Below are positions 6,748 through 14,275 of a stretch of 33,775 bases of DNA, one piece after another. This stretch comes from Christensenella sp. UBA3857 (GTDB lineage Bacteria; Bacillota; Clostridia; Christensenellales; CAG-138). The position numbers and the translations under genes are program-made. The DNA lies in contig DGHD01000030.1 in the NCBI GenBank assembly GCA_002392505.1, forward strand, positions 1 to 33,775, in the 5' to 3' direction. The notes under the pieces are model-generated. The model ran no database searches, was not told the origin of the DNA, and saw only the letters and a list, made by a program, of their open reading frames with translations. Positions within the stretch are counted from its first letter, which is position 1; every line of letters begins with the position of its first letter.

Positions 6748-7377
6748 ATGACCAGATCCGAACGAATAAGGGCGCTTGGCGCATGCGTGCTGTTCAACGG
6801 GCTTTCGGACGAGAGCATCCGCCGCGCCGCCGATGCCGCCGAGGAACGCCATTATCCCGCCCGCGCGGAGCTTTTCAGCCAAACGGGAGAAAGGTGCATC
6901 GGCGTTATCGTCAATGGTTCCGCAAAGGTGATGAAGCCCAAAAGGGGCGGCAACGTGACGATGAGCATACTCGGAGCGGGCGACGTTTTTGGCGCGGCTT
7001 CGCTGATGGACGGCGACCCGCCCGCCACAAGAGCGGAGTCCGTAAAGGAGCTTTCGGCGCTCGTTTTCACCCAGGAGCGCTTCTCGGAGCTTATGAAGCA
7101 GGATCACGAGCTCACGATGAACTTTTGCCGCTATCTTATCGGAAGGATCCGCTTTCTCACCGCAAGGGTGGAATGCCTTGCCGGGTGCACTGCACAGGAT
7201 AAGATAATGAGCTATCTGGAGCTCAACGCCAAGGACGGCGTGATGCACGTCCCCTTCGGCATGGACGCGTTCGCGAAGGCGATATCGCTCTCGAGAGCAA
7301 GCCTGTACCGCGCGCTCGATGAACTCGAAAAAAGCGGAAAGATCGCCCGCACGGGGCGCGAGATCCGTCTTTTATAA
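6748..7377 (+). CDS. Crp/Fnr-family transcriptional regulator
   Basis: Regulator of 209 residues with an N-terminal cyclic-nucleotide-binding-type beta-barrel (about 15-125, including the GDVFGAASLMDG segment) and a C-terminal winged helix (about 145-209, with the SLSRASLYRALDELEKSG recognition region). There is no Cys cluster of the FNR [4Fe-4S] type: the few Cys residues (for example the ECLAGC pair near 145-150) do not match it. The ATG at 6748 follows AAGGAG by 6 bases. The gene is 30 bases upstream of the ABC importer, with no terminator between, and probably forms one transcript with it; a local regulator of that importer is the natural reading. The effector is unknown. Confidence 0.9.
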   Translation: MTRSERIRALGACVLFNGLSDESIRRAADAAEERHYPARAELFSQTGERCIGVIVNGSAKVMKPKRGGNVTMSILGAGDVFGAASLMDGDPPATRAESVKELSALVFTQERFSELMKQDHELTMNFCRYLIGRIRFLTARVECLAGCTAQDKIMSYLELNAKDGVMHVPFGMDAFAKAISLSRASLYRALDELEKSGKIARTGREIRLL

Positions 7378-7407
7378 AGAAAAGCAATACAAAAAAGGAG
7401 AAAAACC

Positions 7408-8352
7408 ATGAAAAGAATAGTTTCCCTCGTCCTTGCGGCGCTGATGATCGCCGCGGCATTCGCACTCGTCGGCTGCAATAAAGCCGACAATACCACCCTC
7501 CGCATCGCCGCCCTCAAGGGCCCGACCGGCATGGGTATCGCTCCCCTTATGAACAAGGAGACCTACGCAAATTACGATATCACGATCGGTTCCGATCCCT
7601 CCGCGGTCACTTCCTCCTTCATCGCGGGCGAATACGATATCGCCTGCGTTCCCGTGAACGTTGCCGCCGTGCTTTACAACAAGCTTGAGGGCGACGTCGT
7701 GATGCTCGCCATCAACACCCTCGGCGTCATGTACGTGCTCGAGAGCGGCGAGGAGATCAACTCCATGGCCGACCTTTCCGGCAAGACCCTCTACGCCACC
7801 GGTCAGGGCTCCACTCCCGAATTCGTGCTCAATTATCTGCTTGAGAAGAACGGTCTTACCGACGTCACCGTTGAGTACAAGGCGGAGCACTCCGAGCTCG
7901 CCACGCTCATGGCGGACGGTTCCGTCACACTCGGCATGCTGCCCGAGCCCAACGTGACCGCCACTATGGCAAAGAACGATTCCCTGCGCGTCGCCCTCGA
8001 CCTTACCGCCGAGTGGAACAAGGTCAGCGACACCAAGCTCGTTCAGGGCGTCATAATCGCAAGGCGCAGCTTTGTGAACGAGCACAAGAACGCGATCAAG
8101 CAGTTCATGGATAACTACGGCAAAGCGGTTGAGCTTGTCAACACCGCCTCCGACGAGGCCTGCCAGATGATCGTCGACGCCGGCATACTGCCCGCCGCGC
8201 CCATCGCGAAGGCCGCCATCCCCCGCTGCAACATCGTTTTCATCACCGGCGATGAGATGAAGGCGTCCGCCTCCGCTCTCTACGAGGTGTTCTTCGCCGC
8301 GGAGCCCAAGTCCGTCGGCGGCAAGCTTCCCGCTGAAGACCTCTACTATTGA
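7408..8352 (+). CDS. ABC importer substrate-binding lipoprotein (NMT1/SsuA-like)
   Basis: Secreted binding protein of 314 residues with signal peptide and lipobox LVGC (Cys about 23). The fold is that of the nitrate/sulfonate/taurine/thiamine-precursor binding family: the chain opens with LRIAALKGPTGMG, then an AGEYDIACVPVNVA segment in the first lobe and LSGKTLYATGQGS in the second. The start codon ATG 7408 lies 8 bases after AAGGAG. It is followed at once by its permease and ATPase, so the transporter is complete. The substrate cannot be read from sequence; sulfonates, nitrate and pyrimidine precursors are all taken by relatives. The neighbouring genes give no metabolic hint. Confidence 0.87.
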   Translation: MKRIVSLVLAALMIAAAFALVGCNKADNTTLRIAALKGPTGMGIAPLMNKETYANYDITIGSDPSAVTSSFIAGEYDIACVPVNVAAVLYNKLEGDVVMLAINTLGVMYVLESGEEINSMADLSGKTLYATGQGSTPEFVLNYLLEKNGLTDVTVEYKAEHSELATLMADGSVTLGMLPEPNVTATMAKNDSLRVALDLTAEWNKVSDTKLVQGVIIARRSFVNEHKNAIKQFMDNYGKAVELVNTASDEACQMIVDAGILPAAPIAKAAIPRCNIVFITGDEMKASASALYEVFFAAEPKSVGGKLPAEDLYY

Positions 8353-9104
8353 TGAAGGGGCTTTTCAAAAGCAAAATAATAAGGACTATCGCCATAGCCG
8401 CCTGCTGGATACTCGTCTGGCAGGCGGCGGCATGGGCTGTCGGGAGCAAACTGCTGCTCCCCTCCCCTTTCGTCACGCTCAAGGCGCTCATTGCGCTCGC
8501 GGGGACAGCAGTATTCTGGAAGAGCTGTTTTCTTACGCTGCTCCGGGTATTCGCGGGATTCCTGCTCGGCGTGGCAGTGGGATCCGTGCTCGGCATAATC
8601 ACAGCGGTTTCCGGCTTTTTGAGGGCGCTGCTCGACCCCCTGCGCTCCGTCGTTAAGGCGGCGCCGGTCACTTCGTTCATAATACTCGTTCTTTTATACC
8701 TCTCCTCCGCGCTGACGCCTATGTTCATAGCGTTCCTCATAGTGCTCCCCGTCGCGTGGACGAACGTCGCCGCGGGCATCGCGTCCACCGACCCGCAGCT
8801 TCTCGAAATGGCGGAGGTATTCGGTTTTTCAAGGGCAAAGAAGCTGAAGACGGTCTATGCGCCGTCCGTACTTCCGCATTTCCTTTCCGCCTGCACTACC
8901 GGTCTCGGCTTCGCGTGGAAATCGGGCGTCACGGCGGAGGTCATCGCCCACCCCGCGTTCGGCATGGGCAAGGCGATCTACGAAAGCAAGCTGTATCTTG
9001 AAACGCCCGACCTGTTCGCCTGGACGGCGGCAGTCATAATATTGAGCTTTGCGCTTGAAAAACTGTTCGTGCTCATCGTCGGGAGGATAGTAAAATGGAA
9101 ATAA
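8352..9104 (+). CDS. ABC importer permease (SsuC/BPD type)
   Basis: Inner-membrane permease of 250 residues with about six hydrophobic helices. The EAA-type coupling loop is visible as the stretch EMAEVFGFSRAKKLKTVYAP (about 155-175), a signature of binding-protein-dependent permeases. The ATG at 8352 overlaps the stop of the binding-protein gene by one base (TGATG); an alternative TTG lies one codon earlier. The 3' end overlaps the ATPase gene by 10 bases. Confidence 0.9.
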   Translation: MKGLFKSKIIRTIAIAACWILVWQAAAWAVGSKLLLPSPFVTLKALIALAGTAVFWKSCFLTLLRVFAGFLLGVAVGSVLGIITAVSGFLRALLDPLRSVVKAAPVTSFIILVLLYLSSALTPMFIAFLIVLPVAWTNVAAGIASTDPQLLEMAEVFGFSRAKKLKTVYAPSVLPHFLSACTTGLGFAWKSGVTAEVIAHPAFGMGKAIYESKLYLETPDLFAWTAAVIILSFALEKLFVLIVGRIVKWK

Positions 9105-9655
9105 AGCGCGTTTCGTTCTCATACGGCGATGAAAAGGTGATATCGGACTTCTCCCTCTCGCTCCCCAAAGGAAAGCGCGTTGCGATAATGGGCGAGAGCG
9201 GGCGCGGCAAAACCACGCTTGTCAGGCTCATGCTCGGGCTTTTGAAGCCGGACTCGGGCGAGATAATACGCGACCCCGGCGAAAGACCCGCCGCCGTGTT
9301 CCAGGAGGACAGACTTCTCCCCTGGTACAGCGTGAGGAAGAATATCGGGCTCGTTACGGACGACGGTGCGCTTGCCGGCAGTCTGCTTGACGCAATGGAG
9401 CTCGCCCCGTTCGCCGACAAGCTCCCGAAGGAGCTCTCCGGCGGTCAGCAGAGACGCGCCGCCATCGCGCGTGCGCTCGCGTTCAGACCCGATCCCCTGC
9501 TCCTTGACGAGCCCTTCAAGGGGCTTGACGCCGATATGCGCGTCCGCATCGCCGAAAAGATACTCGACCACGCGGACGGCTCCCGGATACTTCTCATCAC
9601 CCACGATGAGAAGGAAGCCGAACTGCTCGGCTGCGAAGAAGTGATAAGGCTGTAA
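9095..9655 (+). CDS. ABC importer ATP-binding protein, compact (SsuB type)
   Basis: Cytoplasmic ATPase that powers the importer above. All motifs are present in order: Walker A GESGRGKTT (about 32-40), Q-loop FQEDRLLPW, signature LSGGQQRR, Walker B LLLDEPFKGLD and switch His in ITHDEKE. At 186 residues it is shorter than usual SsuB-like ATPases (about 240-260); it stops soon after the switch region and lacks the C-terminal extension. The stop is followed at once by a terminator, so this looks like the natural end, not a frameshift. Translation is coupled to the permease by a 10-base overlap. Confidence 0.9.
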   Translation: MEIKRVSFSYGDEKVISDFSLSLPKGKRVAIMGESGRGKTTLVRLMLGLLKPDSGEIIRDPGERPAAVFQEDRLLPWYSVRKNIGLVTDDGALAGSLLDAMELAPFADKLPKELSGGQQRRAAIARALAFRPDPLLLDEPFKGLDADMRVRIAEKILDHADGSRILLITHDEKEAELLGCEEVIRL

Positions 9656-9682
9656 AGCCCATTGACTGAAATGTAAACAAAT

Positions 9683-9708
9683 AAGGCTTCCCTTCGGGGA
9701 AGCCTTTT
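9683..9708 (+). terminator. Terminator-like hairpin after the ABC importer
   Basis: AAGGCTTCCC (9683-9692) pairs with GGGAAGCCTT (9697-9706) around TTCG, with a short T run. The same hairpin type recurs at 33663-33685, where it is part of a dispersed repeat. Confidence 0.7.
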
Positions 9709-9785
9709 GGTTCGGGTCCTCGCCGACGTCCTGCCTTTCCTTTGCGGAAGGGGGACCGCTCTTGAACGAGCGTTGGACGAGGGAT
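9683..9785. repeat. Dispersed intergenic repeat, copy 1
   Basis: The region starts with the GGCTTCCC/GGGAAGCC hairpin and includes a segment at 9746-9772 whose reverse complement occurs exactly at 25875-25901 (27 of 27 bases). Its hairpin and the following TTTTGGTT and TCCTGCCTT words recur near 33663-33720. No coding potential is seen. Confidence 0.7.
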
Positions 9786-9818
9786 AATTGCTGATTGCTT
9801 ATGCCTTTCCGGGCTTTC

Positions 9819-10781
9819 TCACGCCCGGTCATTCTCCTGACGGTAGCCGGTCGCGCTGTCGACGCGGTTCAGTATCGTCTCGCCCGAAACGAATCTTCTC
9901 AGATTCTCGGCGGAGATCTTTATGATCCTGTCGAGCGTCTGGGGCAGATGGAAGAAGCCCGAGATATGCGGCGTGATGTAGACGTTCGGCGTGTTCCAAA
10001 GCGGATGATCGGCGGGGAGCGGCTCGGGATCGGTCACGTCGAGCGCGGCATAGATGCGTCCCTCGCAGCAGACCTTCCGGAGCGCGTCGGTTTTGATCGC
10101 CTTGCCCCTGCCCACGTTGATGAGCACGGCGCCGGGCTTCATGAGCCTCAAACGGCGCTCGTCCATGAGCCCGTTCGAGTCCTTGCCGGAGGGAAGCGAC
10201 AGCGCGACGACGTCCGCCCTCGGCAGAAGCTCGTCCAGCTCCGAAAGGGTATGCAGCTCGTCCAGCCATTCGGGCTTTTCGCGCAGGGTGCGGCGTATGC
10301 CCATCGTGTATGCGCCGAGAAGCTTGCACTTCCTTGTGAATTCGCCGCCGATATCGCCCATTCCGACGGAGAGCACGACCGCGTCCTCTATCGAGGTGAC
10401 GCCGCCCTCGTCCTGCCAGAGGGAGTGGAGCTGATTCGCGTGGTAGTTATACAGCTTTTTCTTGATCGAAAGCAGCATGCCGAGCATATGCTCCGAAATG
10501 GCGAGCCCGTACGCGCCGCTGGAATTGGCAAGCACAGCGCCCTCCGGCATACGCTCGGGGTAGCCGTCCGCGCCCGCCATGTTAAGGTGCAGGAGCTTGA
10601 GCCTTTCGCATTTGCCTACGAGGTCGAGCGGTACGTTGCCGATTATGACGTCGGCTTCCTTAACGTCCTCCTCCTTCACGTTTTCGCGGAGCACGTAATG
10701 AAAATCCCCGCCGGGGCAGGCGTTTTCGAGCATAGCCTTATGCTTTTCGTTCACGGGGGGCGTAACAAGTATATTAAACAT
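9819..10781 (-). CDS. D-isomer-specific 2-hydroxyacid dehydrogenase family protein
   Basis: Cytoplasmic NAD(P)-dependent dehydrogenase, 320 residues, of the family that includes phosphoglycerate and D-lactate dehydrogenases. The Rossmann signature GMGDIG is near residue 140, the catalytic Arg lies in INVGRG, the acidic residue in DVTDPEPLP and the catalytic His in TPHISG, so the active site is complete. The N-terminal substrate domain does not show the sequence of SerA or any specific member, and there is no ACT domain. A ribosome site AAGGAG lies 10 bases before the ATG. It is divergent from the UPF0340 gene and the substrate is not inferable. Confidence 0.88.
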   Translation of the reverse strand: MFNILVTPPVNEKHKAMLENACPGGDFHYVLRENVKEEDVKEADVIIGNVPLDLVGKCERLKLLHLNMAGADGYPERMPEGAVLANSSGAYGLAISEHMLGMLLSIKKKLYNYHANQLHSLWQDEGGVTSIEDAVVLSVGMGDIGGEFTRKCKLLGAYTMGIRRTLREKPEWLDELHTLSELDELLPRADVVALSLPSGKDSNGLMDERRLRLMKPGAVLINVGRGKAIKTDALRKVCCEGRIYAALDVTDPEPLPADHPLWNTPNVYITPHISGFFHLPQTLDRIIKISAENLRRFVSGETILNRVDSATGYRQENDRA

Positions 10782-10795
10782 CGGTCTTCAACTCC

Positions 10796-10824
10796 TTGAA
10801 TTTAGATTTGTTTAGCTATATAAT
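10796..10824 (+). promoter_or_regulatory. Promoter of the UPF0340 gene
   Basis: TTGAAT (10796-10801), 17-base spacer, TATAAT (10819-10824). It sits in the 67-base gap to the divergent dehydrogenase gene. Confidence 0.7.
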
Positions 10825-10848
10825 ACAACTGTAACGGAGGTGATTCAA

Positions 10849-11448
10849 GTGGAAATTTCTCTTGATGAAATAAAAGCGCAGGCGAAAGCCGCAATTACGG
10901 AGCTTTTGAATTACGGGGAGGTCGGGCTGCTTTACGCCGGCACTTCCTCTCACAACATCCCCCCTCTCAAAAAGGGTGATATCGTCGTCGTTGGCTGCTC
11001 GACGAGCCGCGTTATGGGCTACCACATGGGCACGCATTCGACGGAGGATATCGCGCGCGCGATCATGGGCGAAGTTCTGCCCATGGTGAAGGAGCGCGGG
11101 CTGTACCTCGCATGCCAGTGCTGCGAGCACCTTAACCGCGCGGTCGTCGTGGAGCGCGAGTGCATGGAGAAGTACGGCTTTGAAGAGGTCTGCGTCAAGC
11201 CCGCTCTGCACGCGGGCGGCGCCTGGAGCGTCCGCGCGACCGAGGTGTTCGACGATCCCGTGGTCGTCGAAGACATAAAGGGCATGGCGCGCGCCGGCAT
11301 GGACATAGGCGGCGTCCTGATCGGCATGCACATGCACACGGTCGCCGTTCCCGTACACGCCCAGAACGACAAGCTCGGCAACGCCAACGTTATAATGGCA
11401 AGGGTGAGACCCAAGCTGATCGGCGGCGCGAGGGCGCAGTATAATTGA
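10849..11448 (+). CDS. UPF0340 / TIGR01440 family protein (YwlG-like)
   Basis: A conserved Firmicutes protein of unknown function. Recognisable family motifs are GCSTSRVMG near residue 50, LACQCCEHLNRAVVVER (about 85-100), HAGGAWS and the C-terminal RPKLIGGARA. The GTG at 10849 is chosen as start: the GGAGG site ends at 10840, 8 bases upstream, while the earlier in-frame GTG at 10840 overlaps that site. This gives 199 residues, usual for the family. The gene is alone between its promoter and a clear terminator. Confidence 0.88.
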   Translation: MEISLDEIKAQAKAAITELLNYGEVGLLYAGTSSHNIPPLKKGDIVVVGCSTSRVMGYHMGTHSTEDIARAIMGEVLPMVKERGLYLACQCCEHLNRAVVVERECMEKYGFEEVCVKPALHAGGAWSVRATEVFDDPVVVEDIKGMARAGMDIGGVLIGMHMHTVAVPVHAQNDKLGNANVIMARVRPKLIGGARAQYN

Positions 11449-11465
11449 TCGGAAAACACAAAAAG

Positions 11466-11498
11466 ACCGGGAATGGATCGACCATTCCCGGTTTTATT
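11466..11498 (+). terminator. Terminator after the UPF0340 gene
   Basis: An 11-bp perfect stem, ACCGGGAATGG (11466-11476) with CCATTCCCGGT (11482-11492), 5-base loop, then a TTTTATTT tract. Confidence 0.88.
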
Positions 11499-11559
11499 TA
11501 TTCCAAGCCCGGAGCGTCCGTCCGGATGCCGCTTCCCGGAAAAAGAGGTGCAAAAGCGG

Positions 11560-12198
11560 TCACGCCGCGTCCTGTTGAGCCTCTTCCTCCGCCTTATCCT
11601 TTTTCCTGATCCTTTTCAGGTTTTGTTTGTAGTTGAAAACGTACCTGATAATAAGCAGTCCCTGCAGGGGAAGACCGAGGAAATACATATACCAGGGGTT
11701 CGAGCTGATCAGGCGCAGATAGACGCAGGTAATGAGCGACCAGATGAACACCGTTCCGCAGATGAACTGCAGGGTATTCGTCTGCTCCTTCCGGTTGCAG
11801 TACCACAAAAGAAGCGCGGTCGCGGGGACGCCCCAAACGAAGATCTGCCAGATGCTCGTCTGTTTCGTGATCCGGAAATAGACGAACACGGCGCAGATGA
11901 TGAACCAGATCTCGCACGAAAGGAACATCTGCGAAAGGATCGCCTTGCTGACCTTCGGGATCGGTCCTTCGGTATTATCGCTCCCCGTGTTCTTTTCCGT
12001 TATCGCCGAAACGGGCACTTTGAACACTTCGCTCAATGCGTATATGGTCTCAAGATCGGGGACGACCTCGCCCTTTTCCCACCTTGATATGGCTTTATCT
12101 GAATAATTGATCGACTTTGCAAGCTCCGCCTGGGTAAGTCCGCGTTCTTTTCTTAACGTTATTAAGTTTTGCGATACGATTTTCCTTACGTCTTCCAT
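11560..12198 (-). CDS. XRE-family helix-turn-helix regulator with membrane domain
   Basis: About 212 residues. Residues 5-65 form a Cro/C1-type HTH (LTQAELAKSINYSDKAISRWEKG is recognisable in two pieces). Then come roughly four hydrophobic helices (about 90-190) and a basic/acidic cytoplasmic tail (KRIRKKDKAEEE). HTH regulators with small membrane domains occur widely in Clostridia; the membrane part is thought to sense envelope state or simply tether the protein. The ATG at 12198 is only 9 bases after the TATAAT of a good promoter and has no ribosome site, so a leaderless mRNA is likely. A longer form starting at 12249 would begin upstream of the promoter and is rejected. Target genes unknown. 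Confidence 0.83.
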   Translation of the reverse strand: MEDVRKIVSQNLITLRKERGLTQAELAKSINYSDKAISRWEKGEVVPDLETIYALSEVFKVPVSAITEKNTGSDNTEGPIPKVSKAILSQMFLSCEIWFIICAVFVYFRITKQTSIWQIFVWGVPATALLLWYCNRKEQTNTLQFICGTVFIWSLITCVYLRLISSNPWYMYFLGLPLQGLLIIRYVFNYKQNLKRIRKKDKAEEEAQQDAA

Positions 12199-12207
12199 AG
12201 CTCTGAC

Positions 12208-12236
12208 ATTATAATACAAGACTTCCCGAAAAGCAA
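12208..12236 (-). promoter_or_regulatory. Promoter of the XRE gene (leaderless transcript)
   Basis: On the minus strand TTGCTT (12231-12236), 17-base spacer, TATAAT (12208-12213). The ATG follows the -10 hexamer by 9 bases, so the expected transcript start falls within about 2-5 bases of the start codon and no Shine-Dalgarno sequence fits between. Confidence 0.75.
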
Positions 12237-12283
12237 GTGTTTTCGGCAATTTCTCGCTGTGGTAGAGTCCTCTCTCGCCGCAG

Positions 12284-12307
12284 TTGACACACCCCTTGAT
12301 ATAAGGG
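12284..12307. promoter_or_regulatory. TTGACA next to a small palindrome; possible operator
   Basis: TTGACA (12284-12289) precedes the perfect inverted repeat CCCTT-GATAT-AAGGG (12293-12307). No -10 hexamer lies at a normal distance, so this is not a proper promoter as read. It could be a regulator site in front of the glycosyltransferase gene. The promoter of that gene is itself unclear: a TTGACG (12339-12344) and a TATAAC (12358-12363) are only 13 bases apart. Confidence 0.3.
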
Positions 12308-12406
12308 AGTGACGCGATCCGACAGTTTCTTTACTTTTTTGACGGTCGGCGGTACACTATAACGTGAAGAAAAGCAAAAAAAGACTTGCGGAGGAACGAT
12401 CAAAAA

Positions 12407-13348
12407 ATGAAAAAAACCATTCCCGTATTCTTTGCCTGCAACGACAGATACGTCCCCTATCTGGACGTGGCGATAATCTCCATAGTTTCACACGCTTCGG
12501 ACGAAAACGATTACAGGATCACCGTCATGAAGACCGACATTACCGAGGAACATCAGGCGCTCCTGAAGAAGCATGCAAAGCGCAACGTCTCGATCGAATT
12601 CTTCGACGTGAATGAAATGCTGGAGCCCGTAAAGGATACGCTGCCGGATATGTTCCATTACAGCATAGCGGCGTTCTTCAGGTTTTTCATCGAAACGTCG
12701 TTCCCGCAGTACGATAAGGCGATCTATCTCGACAGCGACGTCGTGCTGCTGAACGACATTGCAAAGCTTTACGATACCGACGTCGAGGACTGCCTGCTTG
12801 CCGCCGCATACGAGCAGAATACCGACCGCAGCCCGATGTTCACGAATTACGTCGAAGAGATCATCGGCATCCCCTACTACACGTATTTCAATTCGGGCGT
12901 TATGGTAATGAACCTAAAGGAGTTCAGGCGTTTCGGCGTTCAGAAGAGGTTCCTCGAAATGCTTACAACGTATAATTTCGACACCCTCGCACCCGATCAG
13001 GAGTATCTAAACGTCATCTGCCACGGCAGAGTAAAGCGTTTGCCGACCGGCTGGAACAAGCACAGCTTCCCCGAAGCGCCCGAGGGAGAACTCAATCTTT
13101 GCCATTATGCCCTGGCGCATAAGCCCTGGCATTACGCGGATACGATCAACGGCGAGTATTTCTGGAAATACGCGAAGCACAGCGAATTCTACCCTTCACT
13201 TGAACAGGGGCTCAGGAACTATTCCGAACAGGATATGCTTCGCGACAGGATGGAATTCGAAGAGATTGTAAAGGGCATCGAGCAGATCAAAAACAGCGAA
13301 CGCACCTTCCGCAAGCTTTGGTTCAAGTGTGAGGTGAGCCATGCCTGA
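12407..13348 (+). CDS. Glycosyltransferase family 8 protein
   Basis: A retaining GT8-type sugar transferase of 313 residues, using a nucleotide sugar and a divalent metal. Evidence: N-terminal IPVFFACNDRYVPYL, which resembles GT8 starts, and the DxD metal site in KAIYLDSDVVLL (Asp about 109 and 111), followed by a YFNSGVMVMNL segment and a C-terminal KPWHY element, all typical of GT8. The ATG at 12407 lies 12 bases after GGAGG; an earlier TTG at 12386 is less likely. It overlaps the following acyltransferase gene by 8 bases, so both probably act on one envelope glycolipid or polymer. Acceptor and donor unknown. Confidence 0.9.
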   Translation: MKKTIPVFFACNDRYVPYLDVAIISIVSHASDENDYRITVMKTDITEEHQALLKKHAKRNVSIEFFDVNEMLEPVKDTLPDMFHYSIAAFFRFFIETSFPQYDKAIYLDSDVVLLNDIAKLYDTDVEDCLLAAAYEQNTDRSPMFTNYVEEIIGIPYYTYFNSGVMVMNLKEFRRFGVQKRFLEMLTTYNFDTLAPDQEYLNVICHGRVKRLPTGWNKHSFPEAPEGELNLCHYALAHKPWHYADTINGEYFWKYAKHSEFYPSLEQGLRNYSEQDMLRDRMEFEEIVKGIEQIKNSERTFRKLWFKCEVSHA

Positions 13349-14162
13349 CACGGAAAAAAGGAAGCGCATTGTTGCCCGCATCGCGCAGTACGAAAAGGAA
13401 GGGCGCTTCAACGAAGACGTTGAAGAAGACGATCCGCCTATACCTATAAAGCCCGGCGAAGTCGACTATACCAACAAGAAGCTTTCGAGCAGGATGAAGA
13501 CGTCGTTTGCCAACTTCCTCGGCAAGACGTTTTTCGAGAACATGATCAGGAAGGGGCAGCTGATCATCAAGGAGGTGCACGGGCTCGATTCCGTCAACGT
13601 GAGCGGAGGAGCGATCGTCACCTGCAACCATTTTCATCTCAGCGATAACTACGTCGTCTACAAGACGATAAAGCCCATCCTCAGGAAGCATCATTATCTT
13701 TATAAGGTCATAAAGGAATCGAACTATACCAACTTCAAGGGTCCGGTAAGGATCATGATGCGCCATGCGAACACCCTGCCGCTCTGCTCAAACGTGTCCG
13801 CGATGAAGGACTTCTTCGCCGGCATGGAAACGCTGCTTGCCCGCGGAGAGAAGATACTTATCTATCCGGAGCAGGCGATGTGGTTCAATTACAGAAAGCC
13901 GCGCCCGCTCAAGCCCGGCGCGTTCAGATTCGCCGCAAAGTACAACGTTCCCGTGATACCCGTGTTTATCGGCATGAAGGACTCGGACGTGCTCGACGAC
14001 GAAGGTTACAGCGTGCAGGAGCTGTACGTCCACTATCTGCCCGTGATCTATCCCGAGGACGGTCTCAGCGCGAAGGAGAACGCCGACGCGATGATGAAGA
14101 AGAACTACGCCCTGTGGGTGGAGGCATATGAATCGTTCTACGGCGAAAAGCTGACTTATTGA
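13341..14162 (+). CDS. PlsC-type acyltransferase (1-acyl-glycerol-3-phosphate acyltransferase family)
   Basis: Membrane-associated acyltransferase of 273 residues. The catalytic HX4D motif is seen as NHFHLSD (His 97, Asp 102), followed by a block with GPVRIMMRH and then IYPEQAMW (about 174-181) in the place of the FPEGTRS motif of standard PlsC, so motif III is modified (PEQ for PEG). The first ~50 residues are a charged, non-conserved extension. Translation starts at ATG 13341, 8 bases inside the GT8 gene. The GT8/acyltransferase pair suggests synthesis or decoration of a glycolipid or capsule anchor rather than bulk phospholipid synthesis, but that is inference. Confidence 0.87.
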   Translation: MPDTEKRKRIVARIAQYEKEGRFNEDVEEDDPPIPIKPGEVDYTNKKLSSRMKTSFANFLGKTFFENMIRKGQLIIKEVHGLDSVNVSGGAIVTCNHFHLSDNYVVYKTIKPILRKHHYLYKVIKESNYTNFKGPVRIMMRHANTLPLCSNVSAMKDFFAGMETLLARGEKILIYPEQAMWFNYRKPRPLKPGAFRFAAKYNVPVIPVFIGMKDSDVLDDEGYSVQELYVHYLPVIYPEDGLSAKENADAMMKKNYALWVEAYESFYGEKLTY

Positions 14163-14185
14163 ACGAACGGCAAAAACGATACGAA

Positions 14186-14216
14186 AAACCGAGGATGTTC
14201 AGACATCCTCGGTTTC
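14186..14216. terminator. Bidirectional terminator between the acyltransferase and surface-protein genes
   Basis: A 13-bp perfect stem, 14186-14198 with 14203-14215, loop TCAG. There are T-rich tails on both strands, so it can end both converging transcripts. Confidence 0.85.
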
Positions 14217-14275
14217 TTATTAGCTTATATGCTGATAATACTTGGCGGCGCCGATCGAATGCGCCGCTTATTACC

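Noticed and set aside
9795..10799. A plus-strand frame of about 334 codons opposite the dehydrogenase gene
   Set aside because: Low-quality antisense shadow; the minus-strand product has a full active-site motif set.
12284..12307. TTGACA plus palindrome as a MerR-type promoter
   Set aside because: No -10 hexamer occurs at 16-20 bases after TTGACA, so it was kept only as a low-confidence operator candidate.
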